From Dipteris shenzhenensis (taxonomy: Eukaryota > Polypodiophyta > Polypodiopsida > Gleicheniales): a stretch of DNA of 64,000 nt. Made by a program: the position numbers and the translations under genes. The notes under the pieces are model-generated. The model was not told the DNA's origin, ran no database searches, and was given only the letters and a program-made list of their open reading frames with translations. The DNA lies in assembly GCA_047967505.1 (NCBI GenBank), contig CM106540.1, one strand, 5' to 3'. Positions 1 to 9,841 of this stretch are shown piece by piece; position 1 is the first letter of the stretch; every line of letters starts with the position of its first letter.

Positions 1-391
1 GTGGGAGTGGGAGAGGGAGTGGGAATGGGGGTGGTAGATGTGAAGATTGTGGGAGAGAGGGAAGGAGTCTCACTTGCAGCTTTCTCACATGCACAATGGG
101 GGAATACACACAAAGGTGGAGGCTGAAAACAGTTTTCCTCTTCTTAGTTGTGAAAGCCAAAAGAACTCTCGTACAAAGAAAATAGAAGAACCCTATATGT
201 GGGTCTCAAACCAAACTCAACTAACTAAGGTGGCATACTAACTGAGCCACGAACTAGTGTAGATAAGGATAGCTGTCATCCAGCTATTATTCGTGGGCGG
301 TGTACCAACCGCATCTCCAGCTAACAAGTTGGTGACATAAATGCACAACAGTCACCCTGGCATATCGCGAGTGGAGCTCGATATCTCAACA
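1..391 (-). repeat. 3' LTR of copia family C, running off the window edge
   Basis: On the minus strand a purine tract at about 392-406 is followed by TGTTGAGATATC from 391 downwards, the usual polypurine-tract/LTR boundary of a copia element. The RNase H frame lies immediately upstream and its stop falls inside this LTR at 352. A TATA-like stretch (minus CATATAGGG) lies near 195-205. The LTR end is not seen and probably lies beyond base 1. No second copy of this LTR occurs in the window. Confidence 0.6.
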
Positions 392-1071
392 CTCCCCCTC
401 GAGCTCAATCCCAAATCCTGCACACCAAGCAGGTCTCTGAACTTGCGCAGCTTCTCTGCGCCCAATGCTTTCATGAATATGTTAGCTACCTGATCCTCTG
501 TGCTGACATAAACTAGATCAATAAGACCTAGTAAAACCTTCTCCCACACATAGTGATAATGCACCTCAATGTGCTTTGTTCTGGCATGAAAGACTGGGTT
601 CTTTGCCAAATGTATACTACTCATGTTGTCACAATAAATGACAACTGGCCCATCTGTAGACTGATGCATATCATAGAGTAGCTTATGCAACCAAGCTACC
701 TCACATGCAGCCATTGCTGCACCCCTGTACTCAGCCTCTGTGCTCGACAAGGCAACTGTAGGCTGTTTCTTACTGCTCCAAGTGACTGCAGCACTCCCAA
801 AAGAGAACACATATCCACTGGTAGATCGTCTATGTGAAATGCTACCAGCCCAATCAGCATCAGTGTATCCATGCAACTGTATCTGAACCCTAGCCTCATA
901 AAATAGTCCATACTGCAATGTGGACTTCACATACCTGAGTATGCGTCTAGCCGCATCCAAATGCGGTTTCCTTGGAGCCTGCATAAACTGACTTACCAAC
1001 CCAACAGCATAGCTCAAATCTGGCCTGGTAATAGTCATGTAAATCAAACTTCCTACAGTTGCATATAAACT
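352..1071 (-). pseudogene. Copia family C polyprotein, end of RT and RNase H
   Basis: A 231-codon open frame encodes the C-terminal part of a Ty1/copia polyprotein. It begins within the post-RT connection (SLIYMTITRPDLSYAVGLVS) and continues through RNase H: TDADWAGS with the first catalytic Asp, then STEAEYRGA with the Glu, then the Asp of VIYCDNMSSIHLAKNP. The HARTKHIEVHYH segment and a variant of the usual ADIFTKAL motif (ANIFMKAL) close it. Homology extends back to about 1071, then stops abruptly against gypsy sequence, so gag, protease, integrase and most of RT are missing. A second copy of this family lies at 60.8-62.9 kb in the opposite orientation and agrees closely across SQFMQAPRKPHLDA. 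Confidence 0.9.
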
Positions 1072-1078
1072 AGAATTG

Positions 1079-1385
1079 CCTCCTGATGTTAAAGTACATC
1101 TAGTATTTTATGTTAGTAGATTAAAAGAGTTACTGGGTGAGGATGATGAACTTATTTCTCCTCAAGAAATAGTAGAAGTTACAGAGACGTTACAGATTTG
1201 ACTTTTATTCCACACAAACCTGAGTATATTCTTGAATTTCATGAAAGACAGATTCGTAATAGAACTCTCACGGAATATAAGATCAAGTGGAAGGATCGTG
1301 TTAAGGAGGATGCAACATGGGAGACATTACAGAACCTCTAGAGGACATTCCCAAGTTTTTTAGCGAACTCAAGAGTGAGTTCTTA
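1079..1385 (+). pseudogene. Ty3/gypsy integrase C-terminus with chromodomain, frameshifted
   Basis: Reading plus strand from about 1079, the first frame gives PPDVKVHLVFYVSRLKELLG, the typical tail of gypsy integrase (the HPVFHVSxLK region). After a one-frame shift near 1190 a second frame gives KPEYILEFHERQIRNRTLTE and then YKIKWKDRVKEDATWET, which is the chromodomain signature (x-YLVKWxGxxxxxATWE). A TAG interrupts the end at about 1338. This places the element among chromoviruses. The 5' side is cut at the junction with copia family C, so RT and protease are absent. Confidence 0.8.
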
Positions 1386-1919
1386 AAGGAGGGGAAGTAT
1401 GTCATCTGCATGGATTGGTATCTTACGTGTACTAGGTACACAAGACTAGCTCAGGTAGCCTAGGGAGGCTTAGGGCTAGGCAGACTTGATTCTCGGGTTG
1501 AGTGGCAAGGGTACGAACCAGTTAGCGGTCTTCATATTTTTGACGCTGGGCCCGAGTCTATATAAGGGGCCCAAGGGTTCAATTCTTAGAGAGCCGATAG
1601 GAGCAAGTCTCATTCCTAGGTGCTAGGTCTGATCCTGGAATGAGTCACGACCGCGCACCTGCATCATAGCATAGCCCAACGCCCAACAGTAGATCCCAGG
1701 CTTCACGGTGCCACCTAGTGGTATGGGACACCAGGTTAATTAGGATCTGGCTGGGGGTTCGTGCTAGTAGCTCGGCTCATGGCTCAAAGGGGACATCTCC
1801 TAATTCGAGATCGCATCCCGTAGATGTCATGGTTGGGTGGTGAGCAACCTGCTCAGATTCCTCACATTTGGTGTGTTCTTATGTTTGCTTGCAGATCAGA
1901 GGTTTCAGGAGTGCTGGTA

Positions 1920-1963
<44 letters not shown>

Positions 1964-2000
1964 AGTGTATCTAGAGAGAGAGATGTCTATAGACCTCATC
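1386..2000 (+). repeat. Probable gypsy polypurine tract and 3' LTR
   Basis: Directly after the chromodomain a purine run (AAAGGAGGGGAAG, about 1385-1397) precedes TGTCATCTGC at 1400, as expected for a PPT followed by an LTR start. A good TATA box (CTATATAAGG, about 1559-1568) sits about 160 bases in. The 3' end cannot be fixed because no partner LTR is present; I place it near the (CT)19 microsatellite at 1923-1961 and the following CA dinucleotides. Confidence 0.4.
1923..1961. repeat. (CT)19 microsatellite
   Basis: This is an uninterrupted CT dinucleotide array, followed about 10 bases later by a short GA run, so it can fold on itself. It lies within or at the edge of the probable gypsy LTR. 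Confidence 0.95.
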
Positions 2001-2739
2001 ATTTCTAGCTATGCCAACCCTAGCATTATCACTTTTATGGGCATAACTAAATAACTCACTCTAATGTTTTCTCACATAAAGTGATCTGAAGCAAGTAATA
2101 CATCCCTAATTTCTCTTCGCAGCTTTAAGCCAGGCCTTCCAAGACTTATAGCTTACTGTGTACCAAGCTTCATCTCCAAAGTGCCAAGGCTCCTACACCT
2201 CACTGGTATGAAAAAAATTCCCTAGCATTAAGGAAAATGATATGAGGACTGGATGTAGACCTGAGCAGAACTGCGGCCGTCGAGAAGTAAAAAATAAAAG
2301 AAGTATGAGAACCATCCCATCTATTAACTCAAGGAACTAGAAATTCTTTTCACGGATAAACAAATGTGGTAATAAAATAAGGGAGCCAAATAGGGAATAA
2401 GAACCCACCTTTCTATATCGACCTTATAGAGATGAAATAAGTGAAACTTTCTTTCCACAACCTGGTTCAAAATTGCCACAAATTTTACAGTTGAGGATAC
2501 AGTCCAATTTTCATCCATGTGCTAATGCCAAGTGGGGAATAGTAATACATTAGCGCCATCTATATGATAGCTAGGAAAAAACAAACTGTAAGTGCACTTT
2601 TGTTCTAATTTCATTTCCGGTCACTAAAGTTCACCTACTAAAATACTTCACTCTGAGTAAATCTATATATAAATAACGATTATAGTGAGCTGAAACTTCT
2701 TTGAAAGCATGAAGATTTGATAAAGACGAAAAAATTTAC

Positions 2740-3670
2740 ATTGTATTAGAAGGAAAACAAGTTCCCCATAAGCTGAAAATGGGAGTTGCTTGAACATACA
2801 ATATGCCAAAGCAATGGTGAAACCAACAACTTCTAATTCGGAAGCTGCAGTGTTAAGTCCCTTTATGCTTTTGTTCTTTACTATCAGGTATATCTGCAGA
2901 ACATGCCTCATTAGTGATAAGGCCTTCTGTAGATGCCAAACTCTAGGAGCCTAAAAATGGAACCCTCGCATCATTTAATAAATACAGTATTAGGAAAATA
3001 TATCAACATGAACTCAATAACATACCCAAACTAAATAAAACGAAGATCACTTTTCTAAGCAGGATAGGTCGCAAGTCATTGACAACATAGTGTGGCATGG
3101 AGTAATGTCATTCCCTATCGACTTAGTCAGCCCCAACAGCGTGTCTATATTGTACATCAAGAATTCCCTCATGTAATCGATTCAAAAACTCGACTACGTG
3201 ATGATCTACGTAAAATCTCAATCCACTTCATTCAATTGACACTAAAAGATCTCAATCATCGTGCCGATAACAGAGATAGAAAGTAGCACTGGGTCTGAGC
3301 CATTAGTCTCGGCACTTTTAGACTTTCAATAGGCTGCACCATGCAAAGTTATACATCGCATCCACCATTATGCACTCCATAAGTAGGCAGGTAATCTGAG
3401 CTCTAAGTTTCTGCGCTTGTGTGATTCCAAGTTCATAAAACGTCGTGTAACGTATTAAGGGACGAGACAAGGCATTGCCTTGGCTAATAAAGCAACTCTT
3501 GATGAAATTTAACGCACCTATGGAAGTTTGCAAACTACAGATGAGGCAATGATGGAGTAGCCAATGAGCTTCGAGAGCAAGGGAAGCACACAACCCTTGA
3601 GCGGCACCTCATGTCTGCCCAAAGATTCTACTACACAGGACAAATTCATGTCTGCAAACTCAAAAGACAT
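2740..3670 (-). pseudogene. MPDU1-like (mannose-P-dolichol utilization defect 1) gene remnant
   Basis: Two exons match the N-terminal half of the MPDU1/PQ-loop family, an ER membrane protein required for use of dolichol-phosphate sugars. Exon A (minus, 3670-3518) begins at MSFEFADMNLSC and carries KGCVLPLLSKLIGYSIIASS followed by VVCKLP. Exon B (minus, 2893-2740) begins after a TTCTGCAG acceptor and carries NKSIKGLNTAASELEVVGFT and LPFSAYGELVFLLIQ, the family's first PQ-loop and following helices, then a GTAAAT donor. Known plant members continue LPQ-I at this junction. Here the last codon of exon A reads TAG just before GTGCGT, so an original CAG has probably become a stop. No later exons were found down to the gypsy LTR, so the gene is broken and probably truncated. 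Confidence 0.75.
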
Positions 3671-3850
3671 TGAGGATCGCAAGGATGAAAAATTTCTCGC
3701 CGAAACCAAAACCTGAAAGAACGACCCAATTATGTGATCTAAATAACACGATGAGCAATCAGTCCCTCGCCTCTCTCTCTCCCCGATTTGCAACTGCCGC
3801 TAAATAATACAGATTGGAAACAAAGAGAGCGCATGCGCTCTCTAATATCT

Positions 3851-4012
3851 TTACCTCCCTCGGACCCAAATGCAACCTTGTTCAGATTGCTCTACACTCT
3901 GCAATGAGTACTTGACTGGTCGCTCGCCCATCGCTGAGGACGAGGAACCCAAGCCGAGATGCCATGTGTTGCAGGTAGAGCTGAGAATGGTGGCAGCACG
4001 AGAGTGGGCCAT
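3851..4012 (-). other. Exon-like ORF upstream of the MPDU1 remnant
   Basis: A short minus-strand frame starts MAHSRAATILSSTCNTWHLG and runs 53 codons to a stop. A plausible splice donor (GGGAG followed by GTAAAG) sits at the end. It lies about 180 bases upstream of MPDU1 exon A in the same direction, so it could be a 5' exon of that gene or of a neighbour. I do not recognise the protein. Confidence 0.25.
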
Positions 4013-4390
4013 GTTGATTTTGATTACCAATCGAATGTTCCAACTTCGAAAATCGCCTTTAGTAAGAACAAATTCAATTTGAAACGAAAACTAAGGTGAA
4101 AGAGAGCAATGAGATTAACCATGTAGAAAGTATTTTTTGAAATAATGGAAAACTACCTATAAAATATTAAACTAGAATTAGAAATTGTTAATGCATGAAT
4201 GGTAATGTTAGCTATAGAATAAATGAAAATCATAAAGTGGAATTTGAAATTCTATATTTACGAATATTTGATTTAATTTCATGTATATGAGTGCATAGAA
4301 AAAATAAAAACAACGAATAAAGAAGAAGAAGAATGATATGAATTGTATTCTAAATGTTTGGAAATGAAGCTAGACAAATGACATTGTTGC

Positions 4391-4744
4391 TTAAATCAAA
4401 TTGTGCTGCTTTAAGTAGTAATATTTTTTCGTGCGCGCAAGGTGTTCTTTTATATTATTGTAACCCTTTGAGCCCGATGTTGTGTCCATTCGAGCAATGT
4501 ATTGATGTTCTAAGTTATTCGCTTCCACTGTATTAAGAGTTGATGCCAAGATCTCCACGTTGAAGTTTTTTTCAAATGGTTTGTACCTATGGACATCATC
4601 CATCATTTTAGATGGTAGGTTAGCTTTGTGTTGTTTCAGACGTGTTTCAATGTTTGTAGTTTGTCCAATATATTTTTTCCCATTCCGTAGACAAGTGATG
4701 CAATGGATAAATTTTGTTACCGATGTGGTATTGTTGTTTGACAT
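4391..4744 (-). CDS. GIY-YIG domain protein, intact 117-codon frame
   Basis: The protein has the GIY-YIG nuclease fold signature near its start: FIHCITC (about residues 12-18) in place of the GIY strand, then KKYIGQTT (about 23-30), the catalytic-type Arg in TRLKQHK (about 34-41), and a Glu in the NNLEHQYIARMD segment (about 76-87), followed by GYNNI. Length is near that of a stand-alone catalytic domain of about 90-100 residues, with no extra DNA-binding domain. The ATG at 4744 lies inside the first unit of a 72 bp tandem repeat that covers its upstream region. It lies downstream of, and in the same orientation as, the Helitron remnant. Unlike its neighbours it has no stop or frameshift. GIY-YIG nucleases occur in Penelope-like elements, organellar introns, phages and large DNA viruses; I cannot tell which source applies. 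Activity is not established. Confidence 0.7.
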   Translation of the reverse strand: MSNNNTTSVTKFIHCITCLRNGKKYIGQTTNIETRLKQHKANLPSKMMDDVHRYKPFEKNFNVEILASTLNTVEANNLEHQYIARMDTTSGSKGYNNIKEHLARTKKYYYLKQHNLI

Positions 4745-4956
4745 GGCTGGTTCCTTCTTTCTATTTCCTGATCGTGAAATTAAATAAAGTATGAGTGAAA
4801 GTTAAATGTATTACATGGCTGGTTCCTTCTTTATGTTTCCTGATCGTGAAATTAAATAAAGTATGAGCGAAAGTTAAATGTATTACATGGCTGGTTCCTT
4901 CTTTATGTTTCCTGATCGTGAAATTAAATAAAGCATGAGTGAAAGTTAAATGTATT
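4741..4956. repeat. 72 bp tandem repeat, three units
   Basis: Units start at 4741, 4813 and 4885, each beginning ACATGGCTGGTTCCTTCTTT and ending GTTAAATGTATT. They differ by only a few substitutions, so the array is young or homogenised. It occupies the region immediately upstream of the GIY-YIG frame (minus strand) and may contain its promoter. Each unit carries its own minus-strand ATG in the same position as the GIY-YIG start. Confidence 0.95.
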
Positions 4957-5097
4957 ATATGGAAAAAAAAACATACTTCAAAAGGATGTTTTATATTGTC
5001 GGTAGAGTTTTACCTTGATTAGGCTGGTTCTTGGGTTCTGGGAAGATTGCTTCTAATGGCCCATAGGTCAAGATCGGCAAGCTCCTCAAGTTCGACC

Positions 5098-5552
5098 TTA
5101 AAGGCAAAGTGCACTTGTGCTTTTTGTGCACGGCAACAACTGATCCATGGTCTCCTGGCCATTGGATAGCTTTTGTATAATGTGTTTTATCAATCCATCT
5201 GTGAGCTCATTGCTCCCTCTAGGTCTATCCTTCAGAATCTCTGTTACTTTTTCCATCAAGGGATGGTATTTCTCATATGAACCAAATCCAAAGATATATT
5301 CTTGTGGTTGTATGCCTGCCACGTTTGCTCTTCTCATCTATTTATCGTTGAAGAAAATCTTGCTTTCTTTTTTCTGTTTTTTTAGGTGCATTCTTCTTCT
5401 TCCTTTTTTTCTATGGCTTTTCATTTGAACAGTTGGAAAAGTTGAAAAATGAGAATAAATGTATGAATAAAAATGTAGATTGATGTTAAATAGAATGGTT
5501 TTCTCAAAGAAAATAGTTAGGAATGCATACGTACCTCTTTCGTAGTAGCCAT
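5098..5552 (-). CDS. Possible two-exon small protein, unknown function
   Basis: Exon 1 (5552-5535) encodes MATTKE and ends at a consensus donor GAG|GTACGT. A 197 bp intron (5534-5338) ends in TAG. Exon 2 (5337-5098) then continues in frame as MRRANVAGIQPQEYIFGFGS, then a hydrophilic helical stretch (YEKYHPLMEKVTEILKDR), to a stop after 79 codons. A second frame takes over at the end (VELEELADLDLWAIRSN, to about 5023), suggesting a frameshift has shortened the protein. It lies between the Helitron helicase and the GIY-YIG ORF in the same direction. Its start resembles the kinase-like gene upstream (MATKE), which may be chance. I do not recognise the family. Confidence 0.4.
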
Positions 5553-5757
5553 TTTTTGAGTAAAAAAGAGGCGTCCCTTTTGTACGATCTGCCAAAATAA
5601 ATAGTGACTGAGTTATACAATGAAGGACTGTAGAATGTTTGATTGGCTTCAAAGTGCAGGTCTGAGATTATATGCTAAACTATATATTTAGCGTTTTAGT
5701 TTTTAATTGATAAAAATGTCGTATCGATTAATGGATGGTGAATGGATATGACCTTTT

Positions 5758-6631
5758 TTAATTAGATTGTGGTGGGTATACTATATGAGGCATGGGCACA
5801 AAGTCGGAAGGTTTTATGCTATGCAAGATACGAAGAGGTCGTCGGCTCGTGACTCGAGACAGCATGATGTACATCAATCCTGGAGCAAACGATTCACGTA
5901 TGATGATTAATGTCTTTCCATGTAGTGTCAAGCCTTGTGACTTGTGTCCAGTTATTGCATAAGCAAGTGTGATTGGAAATGTTGTCTTGTGGTACCAAGT
6001 CTCGTTTAGGACCTTTCGTGTGTGCTTTGAGCATCTGAGTGTAATAGGCTCGCATGTGGAAGAGATGATGGCATGAATCTTTGTCAACATGCCTGTTGTT
6101 CCATGCCACTCCAGGTTGCGAATAGTTGCTATTGTCCCATTGGCAGAAGCTATTGTCAAATTAATATTTTCTGTTAGCATGATCCTAGCACCAATCGCTA
6201 TGTGGTAAAGCTCGTGGAAATCTAGATCGATTATCCAATCTTGTAATTCTGGAATGTTATCTGCATTCAATACGACCTGTACTTGCATGATGTCAATTAT
6301 TGGAAATTGCGATCTCAGGATATTGTTGTTATATCGTCGTGCATCCTCTCTACTCATGTAGGACATGATGATAAGTTATGTACTTGATCATGAACGTCTT
6401 TCTTGACCCAGGTGTGCCGCAAACAATATGCAATCCCGTTGGTGTCTCAAAAATGTTATTGTAAATAGCTCTTTGATCTTCGGTCAAGGTCGAGGTCTGC
6501 ATCTCCTTGAACTCATCTAGTAGTTGCAGGATTCTTATGCGACTGATTTCTAGTGTATTGTCGCTTGCATCGTCGCAAATGGTGAGGGAAGTATCGTCGA
6601 GCGCTCGTAAAGGACTCTTTTGCAATATCAT
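5758..6631 (-). pseudogene. Helitron PIF1-like helicase, internally deleted
   Basis: Frame 6631-6350 has the Q-type motif LTEDQRAIYNNI and a Walker A, CGTPGSRKTF, in which the Gly before Lys is replaced by Arg. Frame 6366-5758 has late motifs: GARIMLTENI with ANGTIATI, TFPITLAYAITGHKSQGLTL (motif V) and FAPGLMYIMLSRVTSRRPLR (motif VI). The section normally holding Walker B and motifs Ia to III is absent; only a few codons separate the first frame's end from the second's start. The helicase is therefore non-functional. It should unwind DNA during rolling-circle transposition. Confidence 0.85.
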
Positions 6632-6660
6632 GTTGGTTAATTGTTATCGTTTTTCATCAA

Positions 6661-7392
6661 CTAGCATATGAATCTTATTGTAAGCTGAGACGAGCATCTT
6701 GATGTCCTACTCCATTTGGATAATTCCACGAATGTGACATTTGAGAAAGTACGATCCTGTTCGATGGATGGAGAGAGCAATTCATGTTCATTTCTGAAAT
6801 GGATCCTTTTAAGCAGCTGATTGAAGAAGAAGCCCTCAAAGTGGTGAGCTGGATGGTAGTCAGTGAAGCGGATGAGCCGTGTGCTCGGATATACATAGTT
6901 GTTGGATGAGTCTATCATTGTACCCTGTGTTGTATTGCACCTTCGTTCTTTTTGGGGTGTGAATGACTTCCAATATTCATAAAACGTGAGCTGCTCTAGT
7001 ACGATTGGATGCCCACAATATGTATCGATAGGATGGATTATTGTGACATAGTAGTTTCGCAAGTACCTTTGTCGAAGCTCGAGCGGTGAGGAGTCGATCG
7101 AGTATATAGCCTCGCTGCGATGAATAGTGGGTACTTGTAAACACGTCAATGTTGCCTCAATTGGTGATGTTGGTTTGGATAGCACGTATGCGGCAACCAT
7201 CTTCAGCTTTAATGGATCAAGTGTCTCAAGATCCAATCGCTTTGCATCTTCAATATTCAAGTTTAAATTTCCTACGGGCTCCATCTTCATGGCATACTTT
7301 AGCAAGTAGTATGAGAGGCCGGTGTTTGTGATTCTTTGAATGTTCATGTGCCCTTGCCATAATAGCAATAATGCAGCATGATATGGGACCAC
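6661..7392 (-). pseudogene. Helitron Rep second part with catalytic Tyr region
   Basis: Continuing in a different frame from the preceding part, this 243-codon ORF has ALLLLWQGHMNIQRI and then LSYYLLKYAMKMEP, which matches the Rep Y-L-x-K-Y-x-x-K motif with both tyrosines present. Downstream residues include the HFEGFFFNQLLKRIHF segment seen in the linker to the helicase. The frame ends before the helicase. Retained tyrosines with a damaged HUH motif mark this as a decayed but recognisable Rep. Confidence 0.75.
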
Positions 7393-7557
7393 ATTCCAGT
7401 GTTGTTAGCTGGGTCGGTAGTACATCCATCGATGTGTCTGTGGATCTACAGATGCCTTCATCTCTGGATGGTTGTCAAAAGGAAAACCATACTTGCACTT
7501 GGCAGACGGTCGTGGATCGGTCTTACAAGCGCTATTGCATCTATGCATCTGCTTTCT

Positions 7558-8367
7558 TTAGACAAGCTTGCATAACTTCATTTCTAAAGAATGGTGTGGA
7601 AGCTGTGAAGCCTTGTCTTCTTCGAACGGGACATGAGCATCTATTTCATTCGTTACTCGCTCAACGTCATCGTCATGTAACCATAGCATAATGTGCGCAT
7701 AGAGTGATCCGTGACTCTGCACTTTGTATCCAACTAAGTAATGCTGTACCCTTCCCAATAAGCCGTTGTCACTTAAGATGTATTGCTGTAAAAACTTTTG
7801 GAGTCTCAGGTGGAAAATCATTGCACACTCACACTTGATGGGATAGTCTTGCCAAGTGAATTGCAGATTATATTGCTTGACGAGTTCTTCAAGGTCGTCA
7901 AACTCTAACCATCGTGTGTCCATAACCTCATCAACTATCAACGTTAAGAATATGTGAGGTAGGCCCCACTCATCAACCATTGTCATTAGATCCTTCAAGT
8001 TCCTGCGATGCCAAGAGGGCGAGCCTGGGATTATTGTCGGGATTTCAAACTTTAAAACGTCTCTCATTAACTCGTCGTTTGTCACGTTTGGTCTTTCGCA
8101 GTGCTTCCGATCGATATCTCTTTGTAAAATAGCAGTTTGTGTCCCATGCGCTATTGTGAATGCTTGGCGGACTTGGTACATGAGCAATAAATATGGTTTG
8201 TATAATGTGAATAGCGAGAAGAATGTTGAAATTCTCATTTTTAAGTACTCATGAAAGAAGAGTCGGCCATGATGTGCATCATGACCAAAAGGGAATATGA
8301 ATGGAAAAAGCGTGTTCTCAAGTGTCAGCTCCTCGCCTTGTATCATGGCATTTTGTGTTGCAATCAC
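7558..8367 (-). pseudogene. Helitron Rep (HUH) domain, first part
   Basis: This 269-codon frame starts with the Helitron-like N segment (ENTLFPFIFPFGHDAHHG, LKMRISTFFSLF). It continues through the Rep region, with WGLPHIFLTLIVDE matching the family's G-x-P-x-x-F motif. The HUH motif corresponds to SHGSLYAHIMLWL near residues 219-231. Helitrons normally have His-x-His here, but this copy reads Tyr-Ala-His, so one metal-binding His is lost. The catalytic tyrosines lie in the next frame. Rep acts in nicking and rolling-circle strand transfer. Confidence 0.8.
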
Positions 8368-8370
8368 TTC

Positions 8371-9165
8371 TCATTCGATCAAATTTCCCTCTGTACATAT
8401 CATGATAGTTCCGACTTCTCTCGTCGTTGGCTTGGAAAATTGTGATTTATTTGGAACATGGTCAATTCGCTCTAAGACTGACAAATAGTTCATGTCATGA
8501 GCACCACCCATTGCCTCAAATGGAGAATCAGTCGAACGTTTTTCTATTATTTCTGTGATAACATCTAATGTGACAACATTGATTCCTAGCCTCGGATGAG
8601 GCCTCTCAAGCATGGTCTTGTATCGTTGTAACAATGGGTTTGAGACAAGATTTAGAGATAGGATGTCTTTAGTATCTGATAAAAAATCTTCAGTGCTTTG
8701 GCAAAATCGCTCTTCGCGATTCCAACATATTAAAGGATTATCCAATAATGACCTTGATGTCAATTGTCCTGCTGCCAAAGACCACATGACTCTTGTTATA
8801 TTTAGGTTGACATCTAATAGTGACAACATTTGCACATGGAAGACATTTGCTCGAAGGATCGATTGCATGTACTCGGCTTCGTAAGGAACAGAGTAGAGCT
8901 TTCAAAAAGGATGTTATACACATGCCTTGCAAGTCATGCATGTTGCTAGTTCTTCGTGAGACTTCTCTGCATGTATGTGTAACAAGACATTGGAGAAGCA
9001 ACAAGGAGGTACTATGTTGGATTGTCGTAGACTATTAGATTGTGTAAGTTTCTTTCTTTTCCCAGTCCAAAGCTCGCATTTTCCACATGATGCACATAAT
9101 TGTAGCTTCTTAATGTGTTGCAAGTAGTCACTATTCCATTCACTTAGCAATCTGTCTAAAAACAT
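8371..9165 (-). pseudogene. Helitron N-terminal region with zinc-finger-like motif
   Basis: Overlapping minus-strand frames 9165-8914, 9004-8738 and 8868-8371 together cover the part upstream of the Rep domain. The first holds a Cys-rich motif CASCGKCELWTGKRK, as in the zinc-finger region that begins plant Helitron proteins. The last holds LLDVNLNITRVMWSLAAGQL and a conserved-looking DTKDILSLNLVSNPLLQRY stretch leading into the next frame. Frameshifts occur near 8950 and 8800, and a stop near 8370. Confidence 0.65.
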
Positions 9166-9613
9166 CTAGGATATTGTTGAGGGCTGTAATTTCCTTTTCT
9201 TTTTTTCTAACGTCCTAGTTAAAGCTAGGCGTCGTTTCTTTATAATCCTGTCTATTGCCATTATTCTAAATGTAGGTGTCGTGCATCTATCATAAGCAAG
9301 CGAGTACAAAATTAGTTTATGTGTTCTACAAATAATCTAACATTAACAAAGAACAAACTTGAAGTAGCGAGTTTCTTCTTTATGAACTTTGTAGAACTAT
9401 GAAGGATTTCCTTCATTGTAAAGTTTCCTTCTTTTTTTCTCGAAAATTAAAAAAAGAAAAATACCTGATTATAATTTAAGCTGAGAATAGTAGGTCCGTC
9501 GAGTCGACGTGTGTGGTTGAGCATTCCCTTCTTGCGAACACCTCGACATAGAAACAGAAAAAGAAGAATTTAGAATATGCAAAAGCGATTTATTTAAAAA
9601 AAAATAAATGGAA

Positions 9614-9616
<3 letters not shown>

Positions 9617-9655
<39 letters not shown>

Positions 9656-9676
9656 ATGTGTGTGTGTATGTATATA
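9617..9676. repeat. (AT)n/(TG)n compound microsatellite
   Basis: An AT array from 9617 to about 9656 passes into TGTGTGTATG and TATATATAAT. It lies between the Helitron N-terminal region and the kinase-like gene, in about 0.7 kb (9170-9840) of otherwise featureless AT-rich sequence. Confidence 0.9.
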
Positions 9677-9841
9677 TAATTTATATAACCACATAGTGTG
9701 GGCGGGGAGGTGGTGCGCTTCCTTCCCCAAAGAGTTATAATCCGAGGGAATGGGCCCTTTCTCGTGCACTGAAGTTAAAATCACCGAGAGTATTAGTGCG
9801 GAGATTGAGTATCACGTTTATGTAGGAAACTAATATATTAC

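Larger units (their letters stand above)
5758..9165 (-). mobile_element. Helitron (Rep/helicase) remnant
   Basis: Minus-strand frames occur in the canonical Helitron order: N-terminal zinc-finger region, Helitron-like N domain, Rep, then PIF1-type helicase. At least six frame changes or stops separate them, so no single polyprotein survives. Element ends (5' TC, 3' hairpin plus CTRR) could not be placed confidently. Co-oriented genes on both sides (kinase-like upstream, small ORF and GIY-YIG downstream) might be cargo within the same element. Confidence 0.85.

Noticed and set aside
4741-4956. CRISPR-like array
   Set aside because: The 72 bp units are contiguous without spacers and the genome is plant nuclear.
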